64,000 nucleotides of DNA from Halarcobacter ebronensis (GTDB lineage: Bacteria; Campylobacterota; Campylobacteria; Campylobacterales; Arcobacteraceae). Location: the NCBI RefSeq assembly GCF_013201825.1, contig NZ_CP053836.1, positions 1,054,001 to 1,118,000 of the forward strand, written 5' to 3'. Under the pieces are notes generated by a model. That model was not told the DNA's origin. It searched no databases and saw nothing but the letters and a program-made list of their open reading frames with translations. The position numbers were made by a program, and so were the translations under genes. Positions 44,116 to 53,485 of this stretch are shown one piece after another (the first letter of the stretch is position 1; every line of letters starts with the position of its first letter).

Positions 44116-44990
44116 CTGTTACCTTTTTTTACCACTTCAATTGTACAAGTTACTCCTGCTCTTAGTATATAATTTTCAGGGATCTCATCTATTGCAATTC
44201 TAACAGGGATCCTTTGAGCTAATTTTACCCACGTAAATGAAGGATTTACATTTGCTAAAAGTCCGCTTCCTCTGTCATTGTCCCTATCTGTAATACCACT
44301 TGCAATACTCTCAATATGACCTTTTAGTTCATAATTTGTTCCCAAAGGTTTCATAATAGTTATATCACCAATATTTAGTTTTGGTATTTTGTGCTCTTCA
44401 AAATAACCATATACCCAAAAACTTTTGTCATTTAAAATTGAAAGATGGCTTTGACCTATTTGAATAAAATCACCAACTTTTAAAAGTAGATTGTTTACCC
44501 AGCCATTTGTTGGTGCGTAGATTGTTGAACGTTCCAAATTTAGTTTTGCTAAATCTAGTCTTGCTTTTACTTCATTGTAATCCTCTTTTGCCATTATTAG
44601 ATTATATTTTGCATCATCTTTTACATCTTTTGGAACAATTGCATCATTTGCTTTTATTCTTTTGTCATACTCAGCTTTTCTCATTAGATAGTTAGCCTCT
44701 TTTGCTTTTAGGGTTGATTCCAAAGAGTTTATAGCTGTTTCAAATCTTTTTTTATCAATTTCAAAAAGTTTATCTCCCTTTTTTACATATTGATTATCTT
44801 TTACATATATATTTGTTATAAGACCTGAAACATCTGGAGCAACAAGGGTAATATCAGCTCTTATTCTTCCATCTCTTGTCCAAGTTGAATCTGCATAGTT
44901 ATTCCATAAATGTATTGTTAATATTGATGCCACAGCAACAATTGCAAAGGTAATCAGATATCTTATTAGTTTAATAATTGTTTTATTCAT
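44094..44990 (-). CDS. HlyD-family adaptor of an aromatic-acid-type efflux pump (AaeA-like)
   Basis: 298 residues. One N-terminal helix (about 10-28) anchors it in the inner membrane; DVSGLITNIYVKDNQYVKKGDKLFEID and TIYAPTNGWVNNLLLKVGDFIQIGQS are the two halves of the lipoyl domain, with a short coiled coil between and a beta-barrel after. It should connect the FUSC permease to the outer membrane factor encoded in the same operon. It starts 8 bases after the DUF1656 gene stop. Confidence 0.9.
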   Translation of the reverse strand: MNKTIIKLIRYLITFAIVAVASILTIHLWNNYADSTWTRDGRIRADITLVAPDVSGLITNIYVKDNQYVKKGDKLFEIDKKRFETAINSLESTLKAKEANYLMRKAEYDKRIKANDAIVPKDVKDDAKYNLIMAKEDYNEVKARLDLAKLNLERSTIYAPTNGWVNNLLLKVGDFIQIGQSHLSILNDKSFWVYGYFEEHKIPKLNIGDITIMKPLGTNYELKGHIESIASGITDRDNDRGSGLLANVNPSFTWVKLAQRIPVRIAIDEIPENYILRAGVTCTIEVVKKGNSSKEKTL

Positions 44991-44998
44991 TAATATCC

Positions 44999-45199
44999 TT
45001 ATTTATAAATTAGTAGTGAAATAGATGTAAATATGCACATAAAAAGTGCTGTTCTAAAAAGTCCGGGGTGCCAGACAAACTCATAAACCCTTAAGTCCAA
45101 TAAAACTCTGTTTAGAGCTATTTGTATAATACCTGCAAAAACAAACATAACAATTAGTGCAGGAATTTGTACTCCAAAAAGTGATATGATTTGATCCAT
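44999..45199 (-). CDS. DUF1656 small membrane protein (AaeX-like)
   Basis: 66 residues with two membrane helices (about 10-30 and 45-64) and the conserved end of helix two after YEFVWHPGLFRTALF. DUF1656 proteins sit between FUSC permease and HlyD genes in AaeXAB-type pumps, as here. Its start overlaps the FUSC stop by one base. Exact function in the pump is unknown. Confidence 0.88.
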   Translation of the reverse strand: MDQIISLFGVQIPALIVMFVFAGIIQIALNRVLLDLRVYEFVWHPGLFRTALFMCIFTSISLLIYK

Positions 45200-47304
45200 T
45201 ATCTCTCTCCTTGAATAGGTAGAAACTCTCTATTTTTTATAATAGAGTAGATGATTCCTATCTCTGTACTTATATCATTTAATATTTTTTGCCCATTGGC
45301 AGATTTTAGTTTTTTATTTTCTAAATCATGCATTAATTTCTCGATTTTTTTTCTATATACATTTTTATCTTCTTTATCTTTTTGATCAAACATTTTCTCC
45401 AAATAGTTTAATATCAATCTTATTTGTATTGGTTTTCTTCCCTCAATCAACGTGGCTTTTTTTCTTATATTAATAATTGCTTTTCCAATCTCCACAGTTG
45501 ATAAAATCCAAGTAAATATTTTGGAGTTTGTATTTGTATCAAGTCTACCAACAACTGAATATCTTTGCATTAAATCAAAGTTTAACATCTCCAACTTTGC
45601 CCTTTGAAGAGCTAAGTCATCTTTAATCAAGATATTTATCTGTTTGCTTAATACTTTTCTAACCCTTGATTCAATCCAAGAATTTGAAGTAAAATCAAAA
45701 AGTATAAAACTAAGAGTTGACATCATAAGCCCAACTATTGTTGCCATTGCTGTTCCAAAAAAGAAAGCAAAATCTGAATGATATGAGCTATTTACAGCAA
45801 CTGTTGTAATAAATACTAATAAAATACCAAATCCAATAAAACTTTTTCCAGGTAAAATCATCATAAGGGATAATATTGCCAATATTGGTGTTAGTGCAAG
45901 GCACATGGTTGGCAGATCTGTCACAAAAGAGGGGATAATATAAAAATTATAAATTGGTGTGATTACCAACCCTATAGTTGCTCCTATTATGGTACTTTTT
46001 ATGATCCCTTGTGGATTTGGAGCTGTACTTAAAAGTAGAGTATTTGCAATTGCAGGGATTACCCCAAAGGCTGCATATTGCCACCCAGAAACCATCCATA
46101 AACACATCATTGCAATCATTGCAGAGGTAGCTCTTACAATCATCAACATTATCAAAAGATTATCACTATAGGTTGAGAATTTGATATTTTGTACAAAATT
46201 TTCATCAATTTTTATTTTTTTGTCTTTATTTATAAAACCCAAATAGGTATTACAATATTCATAAAGTTCATCTTGTAATCTATTTATTAAAATACAGATT
46301 GTTTTGAAATCATTTTTAAGTTCAAAATTATTTTCAAATTTTAGATTGTTTTTCTCTTTCTCAATATTTTCATAGCTTAGTTGTTTTATTCTTCTTAATT
46401 CAAATAATAGATTATCAATGTTTTTATTGTCAATGGGTTTTTCATGGAAATCTTTTAAAACCTCTTCTAAATTTGCATAGATATTTTGTAAACTTGTAAT
46501 AAACTCTTCGTTGTTTTTACTATTGTTTATAATATTTCTTAGTGATAAGAAAGTTGTACTAATATGAGAAAATTCATAGTTAAGTCTTTTTAGATATACA
46601 CTATCTCTTTTATTAATATTTGTTTCAAAATTACTATTTACTCTTAAAGTATCTGTACCTAAAATATCCCTATTAAAATTTACTGCTTGGGCATTAAAAG
46701 TAAAGATATTTTTCATATTTGAAAAGGTTTCCATTAGAAGATTGAATTTATTGTTTTCACTTCTTCTAAGACTTTTACTTAAATTCTGAGGAAACAGTAC
46801 TTCACTTATAAAACTTGCAGAGATAAGTCCAATAATAACCTCAAAAAATCTATCAATACCAAAAGTAAAAACCCTTTCAGGAGTTTGGATTATTGGCATT
46901 GTTACAACAGCAATTGTATATCCACTCATTACAAAACCATATGACATAAAATTTCTTGCCATAAATCCAATTGCGGCACAAAATCCTGCCCAAAGAGCAA
47001 AAAATAGAGTAAAAGCAACTCTATCTTGAGCAAAAAGTGCAATAAATGTAATTGCCATAGTTGTTCCAATTACAGTTCCTATAAGTCTATAAAAACTTTT
47101 TGAAAAAACTGGTCCACTAAAGGGTTGCATTACAATAAAAACTGTAAAAACAGCTGTTTGAGGCATAGAAAGATTAAACACCATGCACAAACTTAAAGCC
47201 AATAAACAAGCACAAACAGATTTAAAAACATATAAAAGAGTTGGTAAATCTTTATTAATCCACTCACCAGTTGCTATTTTAAAATCATCTCTAGTTATTG
47301 TCAA
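45199..47304 (-). CDS. FUSC-family efflux permease (AaeB-like)
   Basis: 701 residues from TTG 47304, chosen because a perfect AAAGGAG lies 6 bases upstream; an upstream ATG at 47325 lacks a good site. Two blocks of about five to six membrane helices (residues about 20-180 and 385-530) each followed by a cytoplasmic helical region, the layout of aromatic carboxylic acid efflux protein AaeB. The motif PFSGPVFSKSFYRLIGTVIGTTMAI is typical of FUSC proteins. It overlaps the outer membrane factor gene by 14 bases. Likely exports hydroxybenzoate-type or other toxic acids. Confidence 0.88.
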   Translation of the reverse strand: MTITRDDFKIATGEWINKDLPTLLYVFKSVCACLLALSLCMVFNLSMPQTAVFTVFIVMQPFSGPVFSKSFYRLIGTVIGTTMAITFIALFAQDRVAFTLFFALWAGFCAAIGFMARNFMSYGFVMSGYTIAVVTMPIIQTPERVFTFGIDRFFEVIIGLISASFISEVLFPQNLSKSLRRSENNKFNLLMETFSNMKNIFTFNAQAVNFNRDILGTDTLRVNSNFETNINKRDSVYLKRLNYEFSHISTTFLSLRNIINNSKNNEEFITSLQNIYANLEEVLKDFHEKPIDNKNIDNLLFELRRIKQLSYENIEKEKNNLKFENNFELKNDFKTICILINRLQDELYEYCNTYLGFINKDKKIKIDENFVQNIKFSTYSDNLLIMLMIVRATSAMIAMMCLWMVSGWQYAAFGVIPAIANTLLLSTAPNPQGIIKSTIIGATIGLVITPIYNFYIIPSFVTDLPTMCLALTPILAILSLMMILPGKSFIGFGILLVFITTVAVNSSYHSDFAFFFGTAMATIVGLMMSTLSFILFDFTSNSWIESRVRKVLSKQINILIKDDLALQRAKLEMLNFDLMQRYSVVGRLDTNTNSKIFTWILSTVEIGKAIINIRKKATLIEGRKPIQIRLILNYLEKMFDQKDKEDKNVYRKKIEKLMHDLENKKLKSANGQKILNDISTEIGIIYSIIKNREFLPIQGER

Positions 47305-48721
47305 AGGTTTCTCCTTTGTTTTCATAACCACCACCAAAAGCTTTTATTAAATCAATATGTGCATTAACTTCGCTATTTTTTAGAGCTAATTTTATTATTT
47401 CATCATTTATTAGAACTATTTTTGAGTCTATATAAGATACTTTATTTTTAAGTCCAAGCTCATAGATTCTTTTTTGAATCTCTACATTTTTTTTATTATT
47501 CTCTAAAACACTCTTTTGTATTTTTAATTTTGATTGATTTAACTCTAATTTTTTAAGTGAAGTAACAACTTCATTTACAGCCTCAATTATGCTTTGGTTG
47601 TATTGTTGCACTTGAATATTATAATCATCAACTTTTACATTTAAATTCTCTTCTCTTTTATGTCCATCAAAGAGTGGCAAAGATATTGCAGTACCTATAT
47701 ATGGTACAGATGAAGATTTTTCAAAAAGTGAAGCCCATGAAAAAGATGTAAAACCTAATAAACCACTAAGACTTATATTTGGATAGAATTGTGCCTTTGC
47801 ATTTTGAATATAATCTTCTTTACTAAGTAAAAGATATTTTTGCATAGCAATTTCTGGTCTATGAGAAAGAATATCCAAATGAATATTTTCGGGCACAAAA
47901 ACTTTATAATTATCAAAGCTATTACTCTTTTTCAAATTTTCAATTCTTGAAGGCATAACTCCTGCAATAGTTGCAAGGGAATTTTTTAGGTTTTCAATCT
48001 CTATTTTTGTATCAAAAATTTCGTTATTAACCCTATCAAGTGAAGTTGCACTTGTGTTTATCTCTATTTTATTTGCAAGTCCAAGTTCATGAAGTTTTGC
48101 TAAAATATGGTGTTTTTCAATAATATCTTTTTTTAGCTCTTCAAATTTATTTAGTTTACTTTTTTGATAATTTAAAGTGTCGTATAGTTTTACTATTGTT
48201 GTACTAATAGCCAACTCTTTTACTCGTATATATACTTTTTGAGCCATTGCCTCATTTAATGCAGCTCTTATAAGAGATGAGTTTTTATCCCAAAAATCAA
48301 ACTCATAATCTAAACCTAAAGCTTGTTCATAAAGATTATAGTAATTTCCACCAAGTGGAGCAGGGAAAATATAGTTTTCACTATATCTTTGTCTGGATAC
48401 GTTTCCTCCTATTGATACAGTTGGTTCTTTTAAAGCTTTTGTTATATTTAATTGTGATTTTGCTTTTTCATATCTTATTTTTAAAATATTCAAAGAGGGT
48501 GTATTATTTAAAGCTTCATCAAGTAGTCTATTTAACTGCTCATCATTAAATTTTGTCCACCAGTTTTTTTCTAAAGATAAGTTAGAGCTTTTGAAATTTC
48601 CTAAATCTTTTTTTAACTCATTATTAACATCACTATTTGTTAATGTATCTGTTTTTTCAATTTTTGGTACACACCCTGTTAGTAAATATAGACTCAGAGT
48701 TATTAATATAAATACTCTCAT
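47291..48721 (-). CDS. Outer membrane efflux lipoprotein (NodT/TolC family)
   Basis: 476 residues. The signal peptide ends in LLTGC (Cys17), so it is a lipoprotein as in NodT-type factors. Two OEP repeats form the helical barrel: LLDEALNNTPSLNILKIRYEKAKSQLNITKA and ILSHRPEIAMQKYLLLSKEDYIQNAKAQFYPNISLSGLLGF. It should be the outer membrane channel of the efflux pump. It starts 4 bases after the MarR stop and overlaps the FUSC gene, so all five genes form one operon. Confidence 0.92.
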   Translation of the reverse strand: MRVFILITLSLYLLTGCVPKIEKTDTLTNSDVNNELKKDLGNFKSSNLSLEKNWWTKFNDEQLNRLLDEALNNTPSLNILKIRYEKAKSQLNITKALKEPTVSIGGNVSRQRYSENYIFPAPLGGNYYNLYEQALGLDYEFDFWDKNSSLIRAALNEAMAQKVYIRVKELAISTTIVKLYDTLNYQKSKLNKFEELKKDIIEKHHILAKLHELGLANKIEINTSATSLDRVNNEIFDTKIEIENLKNSLATIAGVMPSRIENLKKSNSFDNYKVFVPENIHLDILSHRPEIAMQKYLLLSKEDYIQNAKAQFYPNISLSGLLGFTSFSWASLFEKSSSVPYIGTAISLPLFDGHKREENLNVKVDDYNIQVQQYNQSIIEAVNEVVTSLKKLELNQSKLKIQKSVLENNKKNVEIQKRIYELGLKNKVSYIDSKIVLINDEIIKLALKNSEVNAHIDLIKAFGGGYENKGETFDNN

Positions 48722-48725
48722 TCTT

Positions 48726-49151
48726 TTACTTCACATTTTTATAAATTTTACTTAGGATTTTTATTAAAAGCTCTTTTTCCTCTAAAGAAATTTCTTTGAA
48801 AGCATCAAATTCAACTTCATTACTTGCTTTTTTTATAATCTCTTCTAGCTCTTTTCCTTTTTGAGTTAAACAAATTAAAAAAGCTCTTCTGTCATCTTTT
48901 TTATTTTTTCTTTTAACAAAACCTTTTTTTTCAAGCTTATCTATCATTAAAGTTAGGCTTGAGGGTTTAAAGTAAGTATCTTCTGCTAACTCAACTTGTG
49001 TTAAGTTATCTTTCTCACAAAGTCTTCTTATTATGATACTTTGCGCAGGTGAGATATCGTGCTCCAACAATAGTTTTTCTAAATTATTTTTTACACAATT
49101 TCTTATATTGGCAATTAAAATACCAAATATATTGTCTGATTCAAACGACAT
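48726..49151 (-). CDS. MarR-family transcriptional regulator
   Basis: 141 residues, normal length. The winged helix-turn-helix block DNLTQVELAEDTYFKPSSLTLMIDKLEKKGFVKRKNKKDDRRAFLICLT is the MarR signature, flanked by dimerisation helices. It is the first gene of the efflux operon and most probably represses it until a phenolic or acidic ligand binds. A 16-bp palindrome lies 87 bases upstream. Confidence 0.92.
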   Translation of the reverse strand: MSFESDNIFGILIANIRNCVKNNLEKLLLEHDISPAQSIIIRRLCEKDNLTQVELAEDTYFKPSSLTLMIDKLEKKGFVKRKNKKDDRRAFLICLTQKGKELEEIIKKASNEVEFDAFKEISLEEKELLIKILSKIYKNVK

Positions 49152-49237
49152 AATATTCCTTAAAAAATTTTGATTTCTAAATTAGTTAGTATGTTAATAA
49201 TTAGTAGATGAAGAATATTAATATATTTACACTTAAA

Positions 49238-49253
49238 GTAAATTATAATTTAC
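49238..49253. promoter_or_regulatory. Palindrome in the MarR upstream region
   Basis: GTAAATTATAATTTAC is a perfect 16-bp palindrome located between the divergent MarR gene and the acetyltransferase gene. Its size fits a MarR dimer site. Confidence 0.45.
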
Positions 49254-49352
49254 TAATTAGTTAAAAAAATTATTAAACCGATAAAAAAATATTATTTCAA
49301 TAGCATTAATAATCTATATGTTAAAATCTATCTTTATAATAAAAGGATTTGT

Positions 49353-49832
49353 ATGTCAATAATTATTAGAGAAGCAGTTTCAAATGATGCTAAAACAATT
49401 TATGATTTTATTGTGGAACTTGCCCTTTATGAGAAAGAGCCAAATGCAGTTAAAACAACAGTTGAAGAGACAAGAGAGAAAATTTTTGGAGAGAACTCAA
49501 CAGTAAAAGCAATTATTTGTGAAGAGAATGGCAAGCCAATTGGTCATGCAATATTTTTTTATAACTACTCAACTTGGCTTGGAAAAAATGGAATTTATCT
49601 AGAAGATTTATATGTTAGTGAGAAAAAAAGAGGTTTGGGTGCTGGGAAAGCAATGCTTAAATATCTTGCAAAAAAAGCATTAAGTGAAGATTGTGGTAGA
49701 TTTGAGTGGTCTTGTTTAGATTGGAATACTCCTTCAAGAAACTTTTATGAGAGTCTTGGTGCAAAATCACTTGATGAGTGGGTTGGATATAGATTGGAAG
49801 GTGAAGATTTAATTAACTTTGCAAAAAGTTAA
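49353..49832 (+). CDS. GNAT-family N-acetyltransferase
   Basis: 159 residues. The acetyl-CoA binding motif is LYVSEKKRGLGAGKAMLKYLAKKAL (R-G-L-G-A-G-K), followed by WSCLDWNTPSRNFYESLGAKSLDEW. The overall pattern (IYDFIVELALYEKEP at the start, YSTWLGKNGIYLEDLYV in the middle) resembles diamine/spermidine N-acetyltransferases, so polyamines or related amines are possible substrates. It is divergent from the MarR efflux operon. Substrate is inferred. Confidence 0.9.
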   Translation: MSIIIREAVSNDAKTIYDFIVELALYEKEPNAVKTTVEETREKIFGENSTVKAIICEENGKPIGHAIFFYNYSTWLGKNGIYLEDLYVSEKKRGLGAGKAMLKYLAKKALSEDCGRFEWSCLDWNTPSRNFYESLGAKSLDEWVGYRLEGEDLINFAKS

Positions 49833-49914
49833 TTTTTTTTATCTTCAAACTCCTTAAGTCACTTTTTGTATAATAACAGTAGTACAAAAAAATATTAAAA
49901 ATAAGGATTCTTTT

Positions 49915-50865
49915 TTGAGTTTAAAAAGTTTTGAAATAGTCTATAAAGAGTTTAACAGCAAGTTAGAGAGTAGGGAGTTTGAAAAGGCTTTATACCTTGT
50001 TCCTGACCTTCTTGAAAATGCAACTTGCAATATAGATATATTTTATTCTCTTATGGGTAAAGCTACAGCTTTAACTAATATTGATAAAAATGATGAAGTG
50101 ATAGAGACCTATAAAGAGATAATTCATCAATTTAAAAATGAAAATGATGAAATTATTTCAAAATATTTAATTTATGCCTATTTCAATAAAGCTTTAGCTT
50201 ATGCAAAACAAAAAGATTTTGATAAAGAGTTAAAAACATATAATAAACTACTTGAAAAATATATCAGTGATATTTCAAAAGATACAGAGATTATTTTAGT
50301 AAAATCTTATATGAATAGAGCTATTTGTGTATCAGAGTTGCAAGAACCTCTAAAAGCTTTGGATGTTTATAAGGAACTTATTCACAATTTTGAACATTCA
50401 GAAAATGAGAATATTCAAATTCAAATAGCTCAAGCTGCTTATAATGTTGCTTTGATTTATGCTCAAAGTGAGAATAATGAGAAAGCAATAGAGTCTTATG
50501 CTTATGTAATAAAACATTTTGAAAATAGTCAAATAGAAGAGATTTTAGAGTATGTGGCAAAAGCATTGATAAATAAAGCTTCAAGAATAAAAATGGAAGA
50601 CAATTATGAAGAGGCACTAAAACTTTATGACAAAGTAATTAGTAGATTTTCAAGTTATGGTGGAGAGCTCTTAAATCAAGTTGCTTTAGCAATGCACAAT
50701 AAATCAATACTTCTTAGTGAATTAAATAAAGAAGAAGAGCTTTTTGAACTTTGTGATGCCATTATTGATAAATTTGCCAATAGTAACAATGAGATGATTT
50801 TAAATGTTGTTGCAAGTGCAGGGGTTATAAAAGATAAGGAGCGTTTTAGCAACAACTCCTTTTAG
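49915..50865 (+). CDS. TPR-like repeat protein
   Basis: 316 residues, TTG start 7 bases after AAGGA. The chain is built of about seven 34- to 40-residue helical repeats of the form ALxxYxELIxxF, for example EVIETYKEIIHQFKNENDEIISKYLIYAYFNKALAYA and KALDVYKELIHNFEHSENENIQIQIAQAAYNVALIYA. No signal peptide or membrane helix, so it is probably a cytoplasmic scaffold. Partner unknown. It converges on the NifX-like gene. Confidence 0.82.
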   Translation: MSLKSFEIVYKEFNSKLESREFEKALYLVPDLLENATCNIDIFYSLMGKATALTNIDKNDEVIETYKEIIHQFKNENDEIISKYLIYAYFNKALAYAKQKDFDKELKTYNKLLEKYISDISKDTEIILVKSYMNRAICVSELQEPLKALDVYKELIHNFEHSENENIQIQIAQAAYNVALIYAQSENNEKAIESYAYVIKHFENSQIEEILEYVAKALINKASRIKMEDNYEEALKLYDKVISRFSSYGGELLNQVALAMHNKSILLSELNKEEELFELCDAIIDKFANSNNEMILNVVASAGVIKDKERFSNNSF

Positions 50866-50868
50866 GTT

Positions 50869-51261
50869 TTAGATAAATTTAGTTGATACCTCTTTTAAAA
50901 TATCATCAGCTAAAAATGACTCACCATTGTATTTAACTACTTTTATTCCTTCACTTGTGAAAGATTTTGCAGTATTTTTACAAGCTGTTTTTACAACTAC
51001 ATAGTTGCACTCTTTTAAAGCTCTTCCCATTTTATTGTGCTGTTCAATATGCTCTTGATCATCATGATCATGGTCACAAGCATGATCCTCTTCAGGATGA
51101 TCATGATCTATATCTGTTCTTGGGTTATTTTTTATCTCTTCAAGCTTAAATGATTTGAACATACTTGTACCACTCATTGAAAAGACTGCAAATTTTGGAG
51201 TATGACCTGCATTTGGAAAAAACATTAGATTTTCATCTTTTACTGGTATTGCTATTTTCAT
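50869..51261 (-). CDS. NifX/NafY-like (dinitrogenase FeMo cofactor) domain protein with His-rich insertion
   Basis: 130 residues. The start MKIAIPVKDENLMFFPNAGHTPKFAVF and the end ALKECNYVVVKTACKNTAKSFTSEGIKVVKYNG belong to the small FeMo-cofactor-binding NifX/NafY/MTH1175 fold. In the middle, residues about 49-75, is a His/Asp/Glu-rich segment (DIDHDHPEEDHACDHDHDD), which should bind divalent metal. No other nitrogen fixation genes are visible, so a metal trafficking role is as likely as cofactor handling. Single-gene unit. Confidence 0.82.
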   Translation of the reverse strand: MKIAIPVKDENLMFFPNAGHTPKFAVFSMSGTSMFKSFKLEEIKNNPRTDIDHDHPEEDHACDHDHDDQEHIEQHNKMGRALKECNYVVVKTACKNTAKSFTSEGIKVVKYNGESFLADDILKEVSTKFI

Positions 51262-51400
51262 TATTATCCTTTTTTTTCTTCAATATTACCTTTGGAACTT
51301 TAAACTATGCAATTAGTAATCCATAAGTTAAAAAATTTAATTACTTAATAAGAATATGATACAATCACTTAATTAATGACTAAAAAAGGGAGGAGCTAAA

Positions 51401-51955
51401 ATGTTTTTTAAAAAGTTCTTTGAATATTTGGCAAAAGCTACTCTTCCTATTTATAGATTTGAAAACAATAGATTATATTTTAGATTTGACAATGACCAAT
51501 ATTATAAATATGAGTTGTTAGATTATGATATTAAAACCAGACATGATTCTTATGTAATAGAAGGGTATACTCTAAGCAACGCTGATATACATTTGGAGTA
51601 TATAAAAGTTGAGAGTGATGTAAGTTGGAATGTGGAAGTTGTATCAGCTTATGAGGATTTGATAAAAGAGAAGCTAAAAATAGGTAGTTTGAAAGTATTA
51701 GAAGAAAAAAATATTAAAACCTATACTTTTAAAACCTATAAAGCAGATGACTCTTTTGTTTTTCATCTTATTTTTATATATACAACATCTTCAAATCTAC
51801 TAATTATTGATACAAAAGGTACTTTATATAAAGAGCTTATAAGTAGATTTGATTCAACATACGAGTATAAGTATAAAGAGGAACAAAAAGGCGATATAAA
51901 TTTTAATATATCAATAATAAAAGAGAATAGTATGAGGAGTTATTTTGGATTATAA
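51401..51955 (+). CDS. Hypothetical protein, paralogue of the following lipoprotein
   Basis: 184 residues, GGGAGGAG ribosome binding site. Not recognised. No signal peptide. Its C-terminal half (TYTFKTYKADDSFVFHLIF, then LLIIDTKGTLYKELISRF) aligns with that of the next protein (YTFRTFEVDGEYYSIISRY, TFIVDYEGKLYDKLLKSL). The two genes overlap by 11 bases. It may form a complex with the lipoprotein, or be a duplicated form that stayed in the cytoplasm. Confidence 0.7.
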   Translation: MFFKKFFEYLAKATLPIYRFENNRLYFRFDNDQYYKYELLDYDIKTRHDSYVIEGYTLSNADIHLEYIKVESDVSWNVEVVSAYEDLIKEKLKIGSLKVLEEKNIKTYTFKTYKADDSFVFHLIFIYTTSSNLLIIDTKGTLYKELISRFDSTYEYKYKEEQKGDINFNISIIKENSMRSYFGL

Positions 51956-52565
51956 ATTTTTAAAAAATAGTATAGTTTTTTTAACTATAGGGCTATTTTA
52001 TGTGGGATGTTCAGTTCAAAGCCAATCTTTGTACAGTCATAAAAATAGTACATTAATTCTAGGAGAAAAAGAGAATCCAGTAGTTGTCAAAGTAGAAAAT
52101 GCAGATTATAAAGTCTATCCCTCTTGGTGTATAGATTCAGCATATACTCTAAATGAAAAAGATAGCGTTTATGGAAATTTGTTCCTTGAATCAATTACTT
52201 TAGATTTTAGATGTCATTGGAATGGTTTGCCAAGTGGTTTCTTTGAATATAATTTCAAATTGAAATTAAAACTAAGTGATGTAAAAACTGTAGAGAGTAT
52301 TGAAGTTGGAAGATATACCTTTAGAACCTTTGAAGTAGATGGTGAGTATTACAGCATCATAAGTAGATATTTAGGTCAAAATGAGACTTTTATTGTGGAT
52401 TATGAGGGTAAACTCTATGATAAACTGTTAAAAAGCCTTAAAAAAGATTATGTAAATAAATATCTAAATAAAAAGAGATTTTATGGTTTTTATGATGAGA
52501 GTTTAGTTAGAAAAAATATGTTTAATGGCTACTACTCAAAAGAGAGTGAAAAATTTGACGAGTAG
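51945..52565 (+). CDS. Hypothetical lipoprotein
   Basis: 206 residues, TTG start with GAGGAG 7 bases upstream. The signal peptide ends in FYVGC (Cys22), so it is a predicted lipoprotein. The mature domain is beta-rich with two Cys and three Trp residues in the first part (VYPSWCIDSAY, DFRCHWNGLPSGFF). The C-terminal part is a diverged copy of the previous protein. Envelope location is likely; function unknown. The overlap of 11 bases with the upstream gene indicates coupled translation. Confidence 0.72.
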   Translation: MDYKFLKNSIVFLTIGLFYVGCSVQSQSLYSHKNSTLILGEKENPVVVKVENADYKVYPSWCIDSAYTLNEKDSVYGNLFLESITLDFRCHWNGLPSGFFEYNFKLKLKLSDVKTVESIEVGRYTFRTFEVDGEYYSIISRYLGQNETFIVDYEGKLYDKLLKSLKKDYVNKYLNKKRFYGFYDESLVRKNMFNGYYSKESEKFDE

Positions 52566-52583
52566 TAGAGAAAATCTACTACT
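52561..52583. terminator. Bidirectional terminator
   Basis: AGTAGTAGA (52561-52569) and TCTACTACT (52575-52583) form a perfect 9-bp stem with a 5-base loop between the convergent lipoprotein and DUF4197 genes. Confidence 0.72.
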
Positions 52584-53379
52584 TTGAAAAAAGCTGTTTT
52601 AATAAAGAGGTAGTTTGTTCAACAGGGTTCTCTCTTATTGCTGCCTCTTTTTTAGCAATCATTGAAAAAAGTCCATCAATTGCCTTTTGTGTCACATAAT
52701 CATTTAAGTTCTCATTACTGCTACTTGGAAGATATGAATCAACACCAAAATTTTTTGCCAAACTCATTACAGAAGTGCTGTTAACATAATCTTTTGCATA
52801 CTGCTTATAGTAACTGTTAAAACTATCATAATATCCTGCAACACTATTTTGTTCCATTGTTTTTTCTATTATTGGTTTGATTACACTTTTTAAAGAGCTG
52901 CTTGTATTTGTTTTAAAATATTCAGTAGCAGCATTATTATCACCTTCTAAAATCTTTTTTGCATCCTCTAAACTCATTTTTTCAATGGCTTTTACAAAAA
53001 TATCTGCAGTTTTTGGAGCTGCTTGTGTAGCTGCACTATTCATTGAAGCTATTAACTCATCTGCAACTTTGTCTCCACCTACTTTTCTTATAATTGTTTC
53101 TGCTTTTTGTAAATTTTCTGGAAGAGGGATTTTTACTAAAGAGTTATTCAAATATCCATTTTCTTTTCCCAAAGTCTCAACAGCATAATTAACACCAATT
53201 TTTAAAGTCTCTTTTAATCCATCTGTTATTGTAGAGTTACTCAAAGTAGTGCTTGACTCTTTTGTTGAGTTATCTTTAACTCCACTTATTACATCTTTTG
53301 CAAAAGAGTTTAAATCAAAACTAAAACCAAAATTTACCCACACTAATGTTAGAAGTGATATTCGTGTGAAAATTCTCAT
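52579..53379 (-). CDS. DUF4197 domain protein
   Basis: 266 residues with an N-terminal signal peptide (cleavage near FGFS/FD). The DUF4197 blocks are clear: ITDGLKETLKIGVNYAVETLGKENGYLNNSLVKIPLPENL and DYVTQKAIDGLFSMIAKKEAAIRENPVEQTTSLLKQLF. Proteins of this family are periplasmic and helical, function unknown. It is a single gene, divergent from the second kinase gene, and the shared intergenic region contains the CACTA direct repeat. Confidence 0.88.
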   Translation of the reverse strand: MRIFTRISLLTLVWVNFGFSFDLNSFAKDVISGVKDNSTKESSTTLSNSTITDGLKETLKIGVNYAVETLGKENGYLNNSLVKIPLPENLQKAETIIRKVGGDKVADELIASMNSAATQAAPKTADIFVKAIEKMSLEDAKKILEGDNNAATEYFKTNTSSSLKSVIKPIIEKTMEQNSVAGYYDSFNSYYKQYAKDYVNSTSVMSLAKNFGVDSYLPSSSNENLNDYVTQKAIDGLFSMIAKKEAAIRENPVEQTTSLLKQLFSK

Positions 53380-53430
53380 TGTAAGCCTTTTATAAATATT
53401 TTTATTATTATAGGTAAATTGAGATAAAAC

Positions 53431-53468
53431 TCACTAAAATCACACTATATTTAAGTAGAGTTTATAAT
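53431..53468 (+). promoter_or_regulatory. Direct-repeat regulator site and -10 box before the 5-oxoproline kinase gene
   Basis: CACTA at 53432-53436 and again at 53443-53447, 11 bp apart, followed by TATAAT at 53463-53468. Same core and spacing as at 5097-5115. It suggests autoregulation of the kinase/regulator pair. Confidence 0.5.
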
Positions 53469-53485
53469 TAATTTAGGAGAGATTT

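Noticed and set aside
50836-50861. Terminator after the TPR gene
   Set aside because: Only a 6-bp AAGGAG/CTCCTT stem with a 14-base loop lies inside the end of the coding region; too weak to list.
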